Origin: Mesotoga infera
GTDB lineage: Bacteria > Thermotogota > Thermotogae > Petrotogales > Kosmotogaceae
NCBI RefSeq assembly: GCF_900157305.1
Contig: NZ_LS974202.1
Coordinates: forward strand, 1,426,001 to 1,490,000
Direction: 5' to 3'
DNA: 64,000 nt
The stretch's first letter is position 1, and the number at the start of each line of letters is the position of its first letter. The notes beneath the pieces are model-generated. The model saw nothing but the letters and a program-made list of their open reading frames with translations. It had not been told where the DNA came from and searched no databases. Of this stretch, positions 43,191-52,308 are shown piece after piece. Both the position numbers and the translations under genes were made by a program.

Positions 43191-43919
43191 TTACCTCGAA
43201 GCGAATACCTCTCTGACTTTCTTCAAGAAGCCGGTTCTGTCCTTTTCTTGAAAGAGGTTTCGACCTATAGCCGCGCCTTTAGCACCAGCTTTTGCCGCGT
43301 CTTCGAGAGAAACGAAGAAATCCCGGTTCTTCTCGCCCCCGGCTATGATCACGGGAACGGGACATGATCGAACGACCTCGCCGTAATTTGCGGTCATCAT
43401 GGTCTTTATAACGTTCGCTCCGAGCTCGGCTCCTATCCGCGAAATATTCGCTATAACTTCTGGAGAGGAGTAGTCTTCCTTCCTGTAAGGCAGCATCTCG
43501 GCTATGACTGGTATCCCGTACCTCTGGTAATCCCAGACGGCTTTCGAAAGAGCGTGGAGGGCATCGGAGTCTCTCTCCTGACCGACGATTCCCATAACTA
43601 TTACCGCGTCGGCTCCAAGCCTCAGTGCCTGTTCCGGATCGAGAAAGTATTTCGTGTTGCCGATATCGCCCGATAAAGCCGAACCGGCGTGCGTTACCCT
43701 TATAATAAGAAGTTTATTCGCATTGAAAGAAGCGATTCGCGAAACCACTCCGGGGTTCAGCAGTATTCCGTCGATGTCGAGAGTTTCAATCTCGCTTATA
43801 TAGCGTCCGATATCCTCTAAACCCAGCGGAACACCGGCGAACTGGCCGTGATCGGCTGCGGCAACGATCAGAGAACCACGAGAAAACATTCTATCCAATC
43901 TTCTTTCCAGGCCATTCAT
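43191..43919 (-). CDS. Class I aldolase family protein, DhnA/LsrF-like (second copy)
   Basis: 242 residues. It has LIVAAADHGQFAGVPLGLEDIG, GILLNPGVV, the candidate Schiff-base lysine in ANVIKTMMTANYGEVV and the phosphate site VIIAGGEKNRD ... KGAAIGRNLFQE. It is distantly related to the aldolase at 40457; two such barrels in one operon suggest consecutive steps (for example an isomerase/aldolase pair) or a heteromer. First gene of the operon. The frame is open to 43943, but GGAGGAACTTT precedes the ATG at 43919, and the longer form would start inside the operator. Confidence 0.88.
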   Translation of the reverse strand: MNGLERRLDRMFSRGSLIVAAADHGQFAGVPLGLEDIGRYISEIETLDIDGILLNPGVVSRIASFNANKLLIIRVTHAGSALSGDIGNTKYFLDPEQALRLGADAVIVMGIVGQERDSDALHALSKAVWDYQRYGIPVIAEMLPYRKEDYSSPEVIANISRIGAELGANVIKTMMTANYGEVVRSCPVPVIIAGGEKNRDFFVSLEDAAKAGAKGAAIGRNLFQEKDRTGFLKKVREVFASR

Positions 43920-43938
43920 AAAGTTCCTCCATTTCTTT

Positions 43939-43952
43939 TGCACAATTGTGCA
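43939..43952. promoter_or_regulatory. Palindromic operator, probable SorC site
   Basis: Perfect 14-bp palindrome TGCACAATTGTGCA, located about 17-30 nt downstream of the predicted transcription start of the second SorC operon and just before the ribosome site. The position suits a roadblock repressor; the SorC regulator encoded second in the operon is the obvious candidate. Confidence 0.65.
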
Positions 43953-43975
43953 TCACATTTTTTCAATTCAAACCT

Positions 43976-44005
43976 ATGATATCACTTTTGAAAGCGTCAA
44001 GTCAA
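43976..44005 (-). promoter_or_regulatory. Promoter of the second SorC operon
   Basis: On the minus strand, TTGACT (44005-44000), 18-bp spacer, TATCAT (43981-43976). The predicted start is near 43969. Confidence 0.6.
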
Positions 44006-44117
44006 GAATGTAAAAAAAGTACATTAACAGGTATGGAAAAACCTTGCCGGAAAGAAAGTGTTTGTGGCAAAATCTTTTACGTCGCTAATCTGACAAATCG
44101 GTACGGGAGGTAAAGGA

Positions 44118-45827
44118 ATGGCAGATGAGAAGATTGTGAAGCAGCCACGCAGGTATTTGCCGGAGGACCTCGATCTTTCGGTGTGGAAGAACGTCGAGAC
44201 CGAGCTGAAGAGACTGGAAGAGTATCCTGTGGACAGTGTTAACTCTCTGGAAGAGTTCCTCTACAGATGGAGCGAACTCTATATGGCGATCCAGGAGCAG
44301 CTTGCCTGGAGGTACATAGAGATGACGAGGTTTGCCGACAACGAAGAAAAGAGGAAGAACTATTCTAACTTCTATGCCGGGGTGTTCTCCAGAGCCGAAC
44401 CCTACAAAATGAGGCTGCTGAAGAAGTATTATGACAGTCCCTACAGGGCCGAGCTCGACACTTTAAGGTACGAGAATTTTGACAGGATAGTGGCCAACAC
44501 CATCGAGATGTTCAGAGAGGAAAACCTTCCGCTCGAGGTAAAGGAAAAGGAGTTATCCTCCGCTTATGGCGCTACGATAGGCTCTTTGACGGTAGAATAC
44601 GCTGGTAAGGAGTACACGCTCTCTCAACTCTCCAAATTCCAGCAGGAGCCAGACAGAAAAGTGAGAGAGGAGACATGGAGACTCTCGATGGAGAAGCTTT
44701 CAACTGTCCACGACAGGTTGGAGGAGCTTTTTGATCAGCTGAAGGAGATCAGGATACCTCAGGCCAAAAATGCAGGTTTCGAAAACTACAGAGATTTCAT
44801 GCATGCCAAGAAGAACAGGTTCGTCTATTCGGTCGAGGATATCTTCAGATTTCACGATTCAGTCGAGGCCGTGGTCGTACCCTTCGTGAAAAAACTGAAC
44901 GAGAGTAGAAAAAAAGAGATCGGAGTGGAATCGCTCAGACCCTGGGATACACAGGTAGAACCCTCGGGAAAAGTATTGAAGCCCTTCGACGGCATGGATG
45001 ACTTCATAGGAAAGGCCATCGCCGTTCTCTCCAGAGTCGACAGACAGTTCGGTCTCAATCTACAAAAAATGAAAAATACAGGACTGCTGGATCTGGAAAA
45101 TAGAAAGGGGAAGGCTCCCGGGGGTTATAACTACCCGCTGGACGAAACGGGGGCGCCCTTCATATTCATGAACGCCACCGGAACGCCGGGCAACGTCAGA
45201 ACTATTCTCCACGAATCGGGCCACGCCATGCACTCCTTCTCGACTGTGGGCGAGAGAATAATACTGTACAGACACACAACGCACGAAGCGGCCGAGCTCG
45301 CCTCGATGTCGATGGAACTGCTCACCATGGATCACTGGGACGAATACTACCCTGACAGCGAAGAACTGAAATTGGCGAAAAAAGAGGAGCTGACCGGAAC
45401 TATAAGCTTCCTGCCCTGGTGCATGACGGTCGATGCCTTCCAGCAGTGGATCTACTCCAATCCCGACCACACGCCCGACGAGAGGGACGAGAAGTTCGCC
45501 GGTATCTTCGCCAGGTTCGAAGGCGGGATCGATTGGTCAGGTCTAGAGCGGGAGCGGCGAATCCGCTGGCTGCTTCAGCCCCATATCTTCACCAACCCCT
45601 TCTACTACATAGAGTACGGTATCGCCCAGCTCGGAGCCCTTGCCATATACAGAAATTACAGACTCGACAGGGAAAAGGCCATAGCCGATTACAAGAGGTT
45701 TCTCTCTCTGGGATACTCCAGACCTCTCGATGAACTGTACGAAGCGGCGGGGATCAAGTTCGACTTTTCGAAGTCATATATATCCGAGCTGGTCAATTTC
45801 GTCGGGGGAGAGATAGAGCGGCTCTAG
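44118..45827 (+). CDS. pepF: Oligoendopeptidase F-type M3 metallopeptidase
   Basis: 569-residue zinc endopeptidase that trims short cytoplasmic peptides. The zinc motif HESGHAMHSF (about residue 368) and the downstream glutamate ligand region THEAAELASMSMELLT are intact; the C-terminal FYYIEYGIAQLGALAIY is typical. No signal peptide. The ATG follows GGGAGGTAAAGGA. Stands alone, divergent from the second SorC operon, with which it shares the upstream region. Confidence 0.95.
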   Translation: MADEKIVKQPRRYLPEDLDLSVWKNVETELKRLEEYPVDSVNSLEEFLYRWSELYMAIQEQLAWRYIEMTRFADNEEKRKNYSNFYAGVFSRAEPYKMRLLKKYYDSPYRAELDTLRYENFDRIVANTIEMFREENLPLEVKEKELSSAYGATIGSLTVEYAGKEYTLSQLSKFQQEPDRKVREETWRLSMEKLSTVHDRLEELFDQLKEIRIPQAKNAGFENYRDFMHAKKNRFVYSVEDIFRFHDSVEAVVVPFVKKLNESRKKEIGVESLRPWDTQVEPSGKVLKPFDGMDDFIGKAIAVLSRVDRQFGLNLQKMKNTGLLDLENRKGKAPGGYNYPLDETGAPFIFMNATGTPGNVRTILHESGHAMHSFSTVGERIILYRHTTHEAAELASMSMELLTMDHWDEYYPDSEELKLAKKEELTGTISFLPWCMTVDAFQQWIYSNPDHTPDERDEKFAGIFARFEGGIDWSGLERERRIRWLLQPHIFTNPFYYIEYGIAQLGALAIYRNYRLDREKAIADYKRFLSLGYSRPLDELYEAAGIKFDFSKSYISELVNFVGGEIERL

Positions 45828-45926
45828 AAAAACGATCCGATCGTAGTTTTATTTGCGGGGAGCAGAGTCTCGAAAACAGGATTCGCGGAGGGCCGTTGAG
45901 AATAGAATAGTTTAGGAGGTGAGATA

Positions 45927-47720
45927 ATGAAAAAGATACTCATAATTCTATTTCTGACTTTGATACCGCTCTTCTTATTCGCCCAGACCGAAGAATTGAA
46001 AGCAAAACTGGCCGCCAACCCCGCGGATATAGAAAGCCTCGAGGCGCTTCTTAAGATTTACGAAGAAAACTACGATTACAACAGCTATATCAACACCGTG
46101 ATCGAGGTTGCACATGCCCTCACGGAGATACCCGAAGGCATGGTGGCGATCTTCGAGAGAACGATCGAAAAGGCTCTGGAAAACTATTACTCGGAGCAGG
46201 CGAGCGAACTATCGAAAATATACTTCGATAATTTCAAGAACAGGAAATCGCTTCTCTACTATTTACGCAGTCTAAACAGCTCCTGGTATCTCAGCGAATC
46301 CGACGTCCGTTATGCCGTGACATCGATCGAGAACGAGGATCACCTGGAACTATACAAGTATCTATACGAAGAGTCCAAAGAACTGTACCCGACCGATCTC
46401 TCGTTGATCGTGTCGAAGATCCTGGTCGAAGATTTCGGAGAGAGCGAGTTCCTGATACCCTATATCGAGAATCTGTTCTACGATGGCGACTTCACGACCG
46501 CCGAGGAGCTGCTCATGGAATATTCCCAGGATCTGGCCGAGGAACCGATGTATTACTTCTTAAAAGGTCTGTTGGCCCTGAACTATGGCAACTACGACGA
46601 GGCTGTTGAGCTGTTCCTCCAGGGAAAAAGTTTCAACGACGAAGCTGCGCTGGGAAATGCCACAGAGATACTGGATTACATCTATATTCCCGATTATGTT
46701 TCCGAGCTGTTCAGGGCGATCGTTCTCTCCAGCGGCGAGGCATCGCTGCAGAATAATCTTCAGTCATACATGATCAGACACGAAGAGCTCGACTGGATAT
46801 ACTCCTGGCTGTCGAGAGTTCCGGCCCCCAAGAAGATTGACGAGCTGCTGGAAGGAGAAGAGGTAGTTATCTCATACAACACGCTCAATATGGATTACGA
46901 GACCGGAAGCGTCGGTTTCTTCGATATCGAAGGAAACCTCTTCGGAAGTCTAGCAGATGCTATTTACGGACAATTTCTCGATTCAAAGACTTTCGTCTAT
47001 ATATCGCTGCAGAACGAGAGGGTCGTGGTTGAAGGAGAGAGAAAGGCCAGATTCAACGGATACACTGTATATTCACTTTCCCCCGATCGCTCGAAATTCC
47101 TGCTTCTGGATAATTACGGTGAGAAGATCGTCATGATTGGACCGGAATTGACTCAGATCTGGTCGGCCGACGGTGATTTTGGAATGATACCGGTCTCTTG
47201 GTCGCCCGATGGTTACAGGGTGGCTGTCTCCACCGATTACGATGTTTTCTCCATATTCAACGCCGACACCGGCGAGGTGCTCGAAACAGTGGAAGGATGG
47301 TACGATCTAGTTTTCCTTTCCAACGACAACGCTTACGCGATAGATTATGACGGCAACATCGTCGACCTGTCGACGGATGAGCCGCTCAAAACAGCAAAAA
47401 CAGCTGTCTGGGCGGAGTTTGGAAGCGACAACAGGATCATCTATTTTATCCCACCGGAAGAGTACGGCGATTTCTCTTACATCGCCCTCCGGGTGTACGA
47501 TCTTGAAACCGGTACCGACCGGGTACTCGGCAACAGGGTGCTCTGGATGGACGCGCCGGTTCCTTCGATCAAGGTGGAAGGACCTTACATCTACTTCACC
47601 GAAAAGGATACCAACGGTATGCACAGAGTTCTGGTCATGGATTACACCACCAACGAACTTCTCTTCGAAAGTATGCCGAGTTACGATGTTCTGATCTTTC
47701 CCGATGTAAGACCGGAATAA
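45927..47720 (+). CDS. Secreted TPR and beta-propeller-like protein
   Basis: 597 residues. Signal peptide MKKILIILFLTLIPLFLFAQ; helical TPR-like repeats from about 20 to 280 (AANPADIESLEALLKIYEEN, FLKGLLALNYGNYDEAVELF); then strand-rich segments resembling WD40/TolB blades (VSWSPDGYRVAVSTDYDVFSIFNADTGEVLETVEGWYDLVFLSND in overlapping pieces, and ALRVYDLETGTDRVLG). Probably a periplasmic or cell-surface scaffold. Strong AGGAGGTGAGATA before the ATG and a strong terminator after. No enzyme motif seen. Confidence 0.8.
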   Translation: MKKILIILFLTLIPLFLFAQTEELKAKLAANPADIESLEALLKIYEENYDYNSYINTVIEVAHALTEIPEGMVAIFERTIEKALENYYSEQASELSKIYFDNFKNRKSLLYYLRSLNSSWYLSESDVRYAVTSIENEDHLELYKYLYEESKELYPTDLSLIVSKILVEDFGESEFLIPYIENLFYDGDFTTAEELLMEYSQDLAEEPMYYFLKGLLALNYGNYDEAVELFLQGKSFNDEAALGNATEILDYIYIPDYVSELFRAIVLSSGEASLQNNLQSYMIRHEELDWIYSWLSRVPAPKKIDELLEGEEVVISYNTLNMDYETGSVGFFDIEGNLFGSLADAIYGQFLDSKTFVYISLQNERVVVEGERKARFNGYTVYSLSPDRSKFLLLDNYGEKIVMIGPELTQIWSADGDFGMIPVSWSPDGYRVAVSTDYDVFSIFNADTGEVLETVEGWYDLVFLSNDNAYAIDYDGNIVDLSTDEPLKTAKTAVWAEFGSDNRIIYFIPPEEYGDFSYIALRVYDLETGTDRVLGNRVLWMDAPVPSIKVEGPYIYFTEKDTNGMHRVLVMDYTTNELLFESMPSYDVLIFPDVRPE

Positions 47721-47746
47721 AAGCGTTATCGAACCACCAAAACAAG

Positions 47747-47777
47747 ACCGGAGGGTAAATTCCCTCCGGTTTTTTTC
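47747..47777 (+). terminator. Rho-independent terminator
   Basis: Perfect 9-bp stem ACCGGAGGG / CCCTCCGGT with a 6-nt loop, followed by seven Ts. Confidence 0.9.
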
Positions 47778-47832
47778 TGGCAAGGCTCTAGAAGCCGGGT
47801 TTTTACGATAGAATACAAAGGGAGGTGACTTT

Positions 47833-47916
47833 ATGCTTACTTTGATATCTCTGGCCGTCGGTGTTGTTCTGGTGACTGTACTCGGTGTTGTCTTTTACTT
47901 CATTATCGCCAGATGA
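47833..47916 (+). CDS. 27-residue single-helix membrane peptide
   Basis: ATG followed by LTLISLAVGVVLVTVLGV and VFYFIIAR, then TGA. Nearly the whole peptide is one hydrophobic helix ending in Arg. Despite its size it has an excellent ribosome site (GGGAGGTGACTTT before the ATG) and a possible -10 TAGAAT upstream, and lies in its own space after a terminator. Similar short helices act as small regulatory membrane peptides or type I toxins elsewhere; I have no evidence for either here. Confidence 0.6.
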   Translation: MLTLISLAVGVVLVTVLGVVFYFIIAR

Positions 47917-47947
47917 CCCCGGTCCATTTTGATAATTTTCGCCCGAT

Positions 47948-48574
47948 TCAACGAGCGTTTCTTTTTGAGCCCTGGTTGACGAGAATCGCTTTTATATCCC
48001 TCTGGTGCCTGTAGAAAAGTATCGCCATATTCATGCACCATACGGGCAGCAGATAGGGAATACCGCGCATAAGAACGTAAACAAGAACGGCGAGCATGCC
48101 AACCATGACCCTCGCGGCGTCGTCGGCGGGAGTTGTTTTACCTTTCTTTCTGATCACCCTCGTGAGAGAAAAGATGGTGAAGATCGTTCCGAGTAACACC
48201 GGGACCTCCCACCTTGTCAAAGCCGACCAGATACCGAAGGTCACCGCAACGGCCTTCCCCCCGGAAAACTTCAGGAAAGGAGAGAAGGCGTGGCCGAGAA
48301 CGGGCGCGACCGAAACTATCGCCAGACGCCAGTTCTGTAAGATCCCCAATTCCACGACGAAAACCAACGGAACATAGCCCTTGAGAAAATCCAGAACTAT
48401 GCCGGCCATCCCCCACTTCCAGCCGAAGACCCTTCCCAAATTGGAGCCGCCGGGATTACCGTCCCTGGTTTGCCTTATGTCCTTTCCCTTGATCTTCCCC
48501 AGCCAGTACGAGAACATAATCGAACCCACGAAGAACTCCAGAAGAAAGAGAAGAAGAAAGACGGGCTCAGACAT
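47948..48574 (-). CDS. plsY: PlsY-like glycerol-3-phosphate acyltransferase
   Basis: 208 residues, five helices. The family's three motif regions are present but altered: GSIMFSYWLGKIKGKDIRQTRDGNPGGSNLGRVFG (usually GSGNIGATNV), VLDFLKGYVPL, and GHAFSPFLKFSGGKAVAVTFG. Acyl-phosphate to lysophosphatidate transfer is the family reaction. The changes at the GNIGATN site and the coupling with a glycosyltransferase suggest a paralogue acting on another acceptor. It overlaps the glycosyltransferase gene by 8 nt. Confidence 0.85.
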   Translation of the reverse strand: MSEPVFLLLFLLEFFVGSIMFSYWLGKIKGKDIRQTRDGNPGGSNLGRVFGWKWGMAGIVLDFLKGYVPLVFVVELGILQNWRLAIVSVAPVLGHAFSPFLKFSGGKAVAVTFGIWSALTRWEVPVLLGTIFTIFSLTRVIRKKGKTTPADDAARVMVGMLAVLVYVLMRGIPYLLPVWCMNMAILFYRHQRDIKAILVNQGSKRNAR

Positions 48575-49646
48575 CTATATCCCTCCCCTTCCAGCTTACC
48601 CGTTTGAAAAGCAGGGTTCTCAGACCTGAGTAGATAAAGGTGTAGAAGAAAAAGAGAAAATAGACCGGAAAGATGAGGGCGTGGCCTATCGAGAAGGAGC
48701 CGATCTTCCTTGAGTACAGGTAGATCTGGACGGCATAAGCCAGATACATGATGATGAACGCTATGAATTGGATCTGGAAACCTAAGGCGACGGGAAGTCT
48801 CAGGAAGGTGGAAAAAACTCCTGTGATCCACAGGACCATCATTATGAGTGTTAGAGGCGGTGTAGAGCCGGCTCCCTTTGCGAAGTTCTTTCCCCAACCC
48901 TTAAGAACCTCCCCGATTCCGCCCGGGTACATCCTGAAACTGATCATCTCGCCTCCAAGAGTGTTGCTCACAGGGAGTCCGTTTTTCCAAAATGTCCTTC
49001 CCAGACCGATATCGTCAAGAACGTTGCTTTTTATAGCTTCGTGACCGCCGAGACTGGCATAGTCGCTTCTCGAGCAGACCATGCAGGGACCGAAAGCTCC
49101 CGGTGGGTTCCTTTCGCCGGCCATGAAATTTCCAAGCGAAGCGACCACTATGAGATTGAAGACCAGCGAGAAGCTCTCGTAGAACCGTTCCATTCTGTGG
49201 TAAGGCTGGACGGAAAACAGGCCGCCTTTGAGCTCTTGAAGGTTGACGATGGTACCTAGCGCTTCAGGAGAGAGCTCCACGTCCGCGTCAAGGAAGACCA
49301 GAACGTCTCCAACGGAGGCGAGGTATCCGTTCCAGCAAGCCCATGATTTGCCTATCCATCCCGCCGGTGGATCGGATTCGAGCTTGACAAGCTTGACATT
49401 ATAGCCCGACACGATCTCCGCAGTTCCGTCCGAAGAATTGTCGTCCACGACGATCACTTCGTGTGGAACGGTCTTCTGCTTCGAAATCGATTCCAATAGT
49501 TTCCCGATATTCTTCTCTTCGTTTCTGGCCGGAATTATGAGAGAGATTTTCCTTCCAGCGCCGTCATCATTCAAATGCGAGGGTTCCAAGACTTTTGGCC
49601 TGCCGAAAATCAGCAGGCCCGTTAACCAGGCTATCAAGGTGAACAA
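48567..49646 (-). CDS. Membrane glycosyltransferase family 2, CrtQ/HpnB-like
   Basis: 359 residues: an N-terminal helix, a GT-A domain (ISLIIPARNEEKNIGKLLESI, VIVVDDNSSDGTAEIV, VLVFLDADVELSPEAL with the DxD-type metal site, GAFGPCMVCSRSDYASLGGHEAI and DDIGLGRTFW), then four C-terminal helices. It resembles carotenoid/hopanoid-associated glycosyltransferases. Paired with the PlsY-like acyltransferase it may build a glycosylated, acylated membrane lipid. The start is uncertain: TTG at 49646, or a CTG 12 nt upstream that is better spaced from GGGAGG. Confidence 0.88.
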   Translation of the reverse strand: MFTLIAWLTGLLIFGRPKVLEPSHLNDDGAGRKISLIIPARNEEKNIGKLLESISKQKTVPHEVIVVDDNSSDGTAEIVSGYNVKLVKLESDPPAGWIGKSWACWNGYLASVGDVLVFLDADVELSPEALGTIVNLQELKGGLFSVQPYHRMERFYESFSLVFNLIVVASLGNFMAGERNPPGAFGPCMVCSRSDYASLGGHEAIKSNVLDDIGLGRTFWKNGLPVSNTLGGEMISFRMYPGGIGEVLKGWGKNFAKGAGSTPPLTLIMMVLWITGVFSTFLRLPVALGFQIQFIAFIIMYLAYAVQIYLYSRKIGSFSIGHALIFPVYFLFFFYTFIYSGLRTLLFKRVSWKGRDIDV

Positions 49647-49834
49647 AAATATGATCAGAGACTTCCCCTCCCGCTACAACTTTATAGAACAATTCTAGCA
49701 TTTCTGCTTCTCATGCAAAGAAACCGCCGGAAGCAAAACATTGTGTTGACCGAACATGGAAGCTTCATTCTTAATAATTCCTGCTAGTAGTGTATTATTG
49801 ATAGAACAAAGCTTCGTAATACGGAGGTATCGTC

Positions 49835-51217
49835 TTGAAGTTCAGCAGTTCGGAGGAGAGGGCCAGAGCTCTGGGAAAGATGAAGATCCCGTCCCTTTTG
49901 ATCGGACTCTCCATACCGTCTATCATAGCCATGTTGACCAACGCCATCTATAATCTAGTAGATGCCTTTTTCATCGGGAGGATCGGAACGAGCGCGATGG
50001 GCGCTATCGCCATCGCCTTTCCAATATTCAATCTTATCGGCGCCGTCGGTCTCACTTACGGTGTCGGCGGCGCTTCGTACGTTTCCAGATTGCTGGGCGC
50101 AAGAGATAAGGAGCAGGCCGACAGGGCCGCTTCCACGGCCTTTTTCACCAGCCTGGCGACGGGAATCGCCTTCACCGTCCTGGGACTTACCTTCCTCGAT
50201 CCTTTGCTCAAGGCCTTCGGCGCCACGGAAACGATCATGGAGTATGCCAGAGAGTACACGATGGTAATAATCATGGGATCGATTCTTAATATGATGAACA
50301 TGACCATGAACAACCTCGTGAGGGCCGAAGGAAACGCGCCGAGATTCATGATGGCCATGGTGTCGGGAGCCCTTCTAAACGTCGCCTTAGACCCACTCTT
50401 CATCTTCGGCTTTGGCATGGGGGTGGTCGGCGCCGCGCTGGCCACGGTCATTTCCCAGTCCGTATCGACCATGATACTTCTGGAGTACTATCTGCGCAAG
50501 AAGAGTTATACACGTCTGTCGATAAAGCTCTACAGGTTTTCGCTTCACATTTACGGCGAGATCTTCAAGATCGGCCTGCCAACCTTTCTAAGGCAGTTTC
50601 TATCGAGCTTCTCGGTTGCCCTGTTAAACAACGCGGCGGCCGTGTACGGCGATCACGCCGTCGCCTCGGTTGGAATCACCATGAGGGTGCTGATGCTGGG
50701 GATGATGGTTCTCTTCGGTTACGGCCAGGCTTTCCAGCCCGTTACCGGCTACAACTACGGTGCGAAGAATTACTCTAGGATATTTGAAGCACTCAAGTTC
50801 TCACTGATAGTTACTACGGCCTTCGCGATCGTGTTCGGAATTGCGGGCATGGTCTTCCCCGGTATGATAATAAATATATTCAGCGACGATCCTAAGGTCA
50901 TAGAAATCGGTTCGCAGGCTCTCAGAGCCGTGAGCATCTTTTTCCCGACCTTTGGCTTCGTTTTGACATTCAACTATCTCTTCCAGGGCATGGGAAAGGG
51001 ACTATCGGCCGGTATCCTCTCTATGGCCAAGCAGGGGATATTCCTCATACCGGCCGTGATAACGCTGCCCCGGATCTTCGGGCTAAATGGAGTCATATAC
51101 GCACAAACAGTAGCAGATTTTTTCACACTGTTCGTCGCCGGGATCCTCGCCATAAGAGCGATCAAGAAACTCAGAATAGAGAGTCGATCACAGGTTGCCG
51201 ACGGGAGGGCCGGATAA
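49835..51217 (+). CDS. MATE family efflux transporter
   Basis: 460 residues and 12 helices in two homologous halves (PSLLIGLSIPSIIAMLTNAIYNLVDAFFIGRIG ... GLPTFLRQFLSSFSVALLNNAAAVYGDHAVASVGI). Family marks: AIAIAFPIFNLIGAVGLTYGVGGASYVSRLLGARD and GYGQAFQPVTGYNYGAKNY. It is a Na+ or H+-driven exporter of cationic or aromatic compounds. TTG start after GGAGGTATCGTC. It converges on the isoaspartyl peptidase gene, 8 bp away. Confidence 0.94.
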   Translation: MKFSSSEERARALGKMKIPSLLIGLSIPSIIAMLTNAIYNLVDAFFIGRIGTSAMGAIAIAFPIFNLIGAVGLTYGVGGASYVSRLLGARDKEQADRAASTAFFTSLATGIAFTVLGLTFLDPLLKAFGATETIMEYAREYTMVIIMGSILNMMNMTMNNLVRAEGNAPRFMMAMVSGALLNVALDPLFIFGFGMGVVGAALATVISQSVSTMILLEYYLRKKSYTRLSIKLYRFSLHIYGEIFKIGLPTFLRQFLSSFSVALLNNAAAVYGDHAVASVGITMRVLMLGMMVLFGYGQAFQPVTGYNYGAKNYSRIFEALKFSLIVTTAFAIVFGIAGMVFPGMIINIFSDDPKVIEIGSQALRAVSIFFPTFGFVLTFNYLFQGMGKGLSAGILSMAKQGIFLIPAVITLPRIFGLNGVIYAQTVADFFTLFVAGILAIRAIKKLRIESRSQVADGRAG

Positions 51218-51224
51218 GGGTGAG

Positions 51225-52130
51225 TCAAAAAGTGACCGGTTTATGGCCTTCCTTTACATAGGCCCAGGACATATCTCTGGTGGTATGACCTATCCCTATA
51301 TTTGCATACCGATCGATCGCGATCAGTCCGCATTCGCAATCGAAATATTTGGCCCTCTCCAGCGCCAGGTCGACGGCCTTTTGGGCCGGGTATTGCTCCA
51401 TGAAGAAGGCAACCAGCCTGCAAAGCGTCAGCTTTATTATCTTTTCTCCGTGCCCAGTTGCCGAGACGGCTCCGAAATTGTTTGCGTAGGTTCCGGCGCC
51501 GATTACGGGAGTATCTCCCACCCTTCCGAAAGTTTTCATCGCGATTCCGCCCGTGGAAGTGGCTGCGGCCATTTTTCCGTTGTCGTCTATCGCGACAGCC
51601 CCGGAGGTTGAGTAATACCCCGGTGTCTTTCTGGCCAGTGAGATGGTTCTGGAGAAGCGCAAGTTCTCGCCCCTCTCGATCTTTTCCATATTCCTTTGCC
51701 ACTGCAGCTGTCTCGCAGGCACTACAAGGTTCTCCTCGCGCGGGAACCCCATGATCCGGATGAACTCCTCCACTTCCTGGCCAGACAATAAAACGTTGTC
51801 CGTCTGCTCCATGACAGCTCTCGCCACCTCTATGGGATGGAGGATTCTCTTGATACCGGAAACAGCGCCCGCGTTCAATTCACTATCCATGATCGCCGCA
51901 TCCATCTCAACTTCGCCCTTCAAGTTCAGTACAGAACCTTTTCCGCAGTTGAAAGCCGGGTCTTCCTCCATCTTCTTTACGGCAGCGACCACACCCTCTA
52001 TGGAGCTTTTTCTTCTGTTTAGAATTGAAAAACCGACTTCCAGAGCTTCAGCTATTCCCCTCTTATGACTCCTGTGATCCTCTTCGCTTTCGAAACTACC
52101 GGCCCCGCCATGAACCACGATAGCTTGCAT
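51225..52130 (-). CDS. Isoaspartyl peptidase / type III L-asparaginase (Ntn hydrolase)
   Basis: 301 residues. N-terminal AIVVHGGAGSFE and NCGKGSVLNLKGEVEMDAAIMD mark the family. The autocleavage nucleophile is the Thr in YYSTSGAVAIDDNGKMAAATSTGG (usually GTVGAVA), followed by the substrate loop GRVGDTPVIGAGTYANN and ATGHGE. It cleaves beta-aspartyl dipeptides and asparagine. The frame opens at 52169, but GAGGTGTTCTC precedes the ATG at 52130. Confidence 0.94.
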   Translation of the reverse strand: MQAIVVHGGAGSFESEEDHRSHKRGIAEALEVGFSILNRRKSSIEGVVAAVKKMEEDPAFNCGKGSVLNLKGEVEMDAAIMDSELNAGAVSGIKRILHPIEVARAVMEQTDNVLLSGQEVEEFIRIMGFPREENLVVPARQLQWQRNMEKIERGENLRFSRTISLARKTPGYYSTSGAVAIDDNGKMAAATSTGGIAMKTFGRVGDTPVIGAGTYANNFGAVSATGHGEKIIKLTLCRLVAFFMEQYPAQKAVDLALERAKYFDCECGLIAIDRYANIGIGHTTRDMSWAYVKEGHKPVTF

Positions 52131-52183
52131 GAGAACACCTCTGTTACATAAAATAAAAACTCCTCGCAACGTATCGCCGGGAT

Positions 52184-52212
52184 ATTCGCCGGTAGAACTC
52201 TAACCGGCGAAT
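52184..52212. terminator. Intercistronic hairpin downstream of rpiR
   Basis: 10-bp stem ATTCGCCGGT / ACCGGCGAAT with a 9-nt loop between the RpiR and isoaspartyl peptidase genes. No T-run on the minus strand, so it is an uncertain terminator. Confidence 0.4.
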
Positions 52213-52308
52213 GAGATACCCGGACCAGCATTTCCCCGCTTCGATTCCTGAAAACGCCTGCAGCCAATCCAGGAAGGGCGCAGCCGTAAAATGGAACGAC
52301 TTTCAAAC

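Noticed and set aside
48096-48629. Plus-strand ORFs opposite the plsY-like gene
   Set aside because: Shadows of a gene with clear PlsY motifs and membrane helices.
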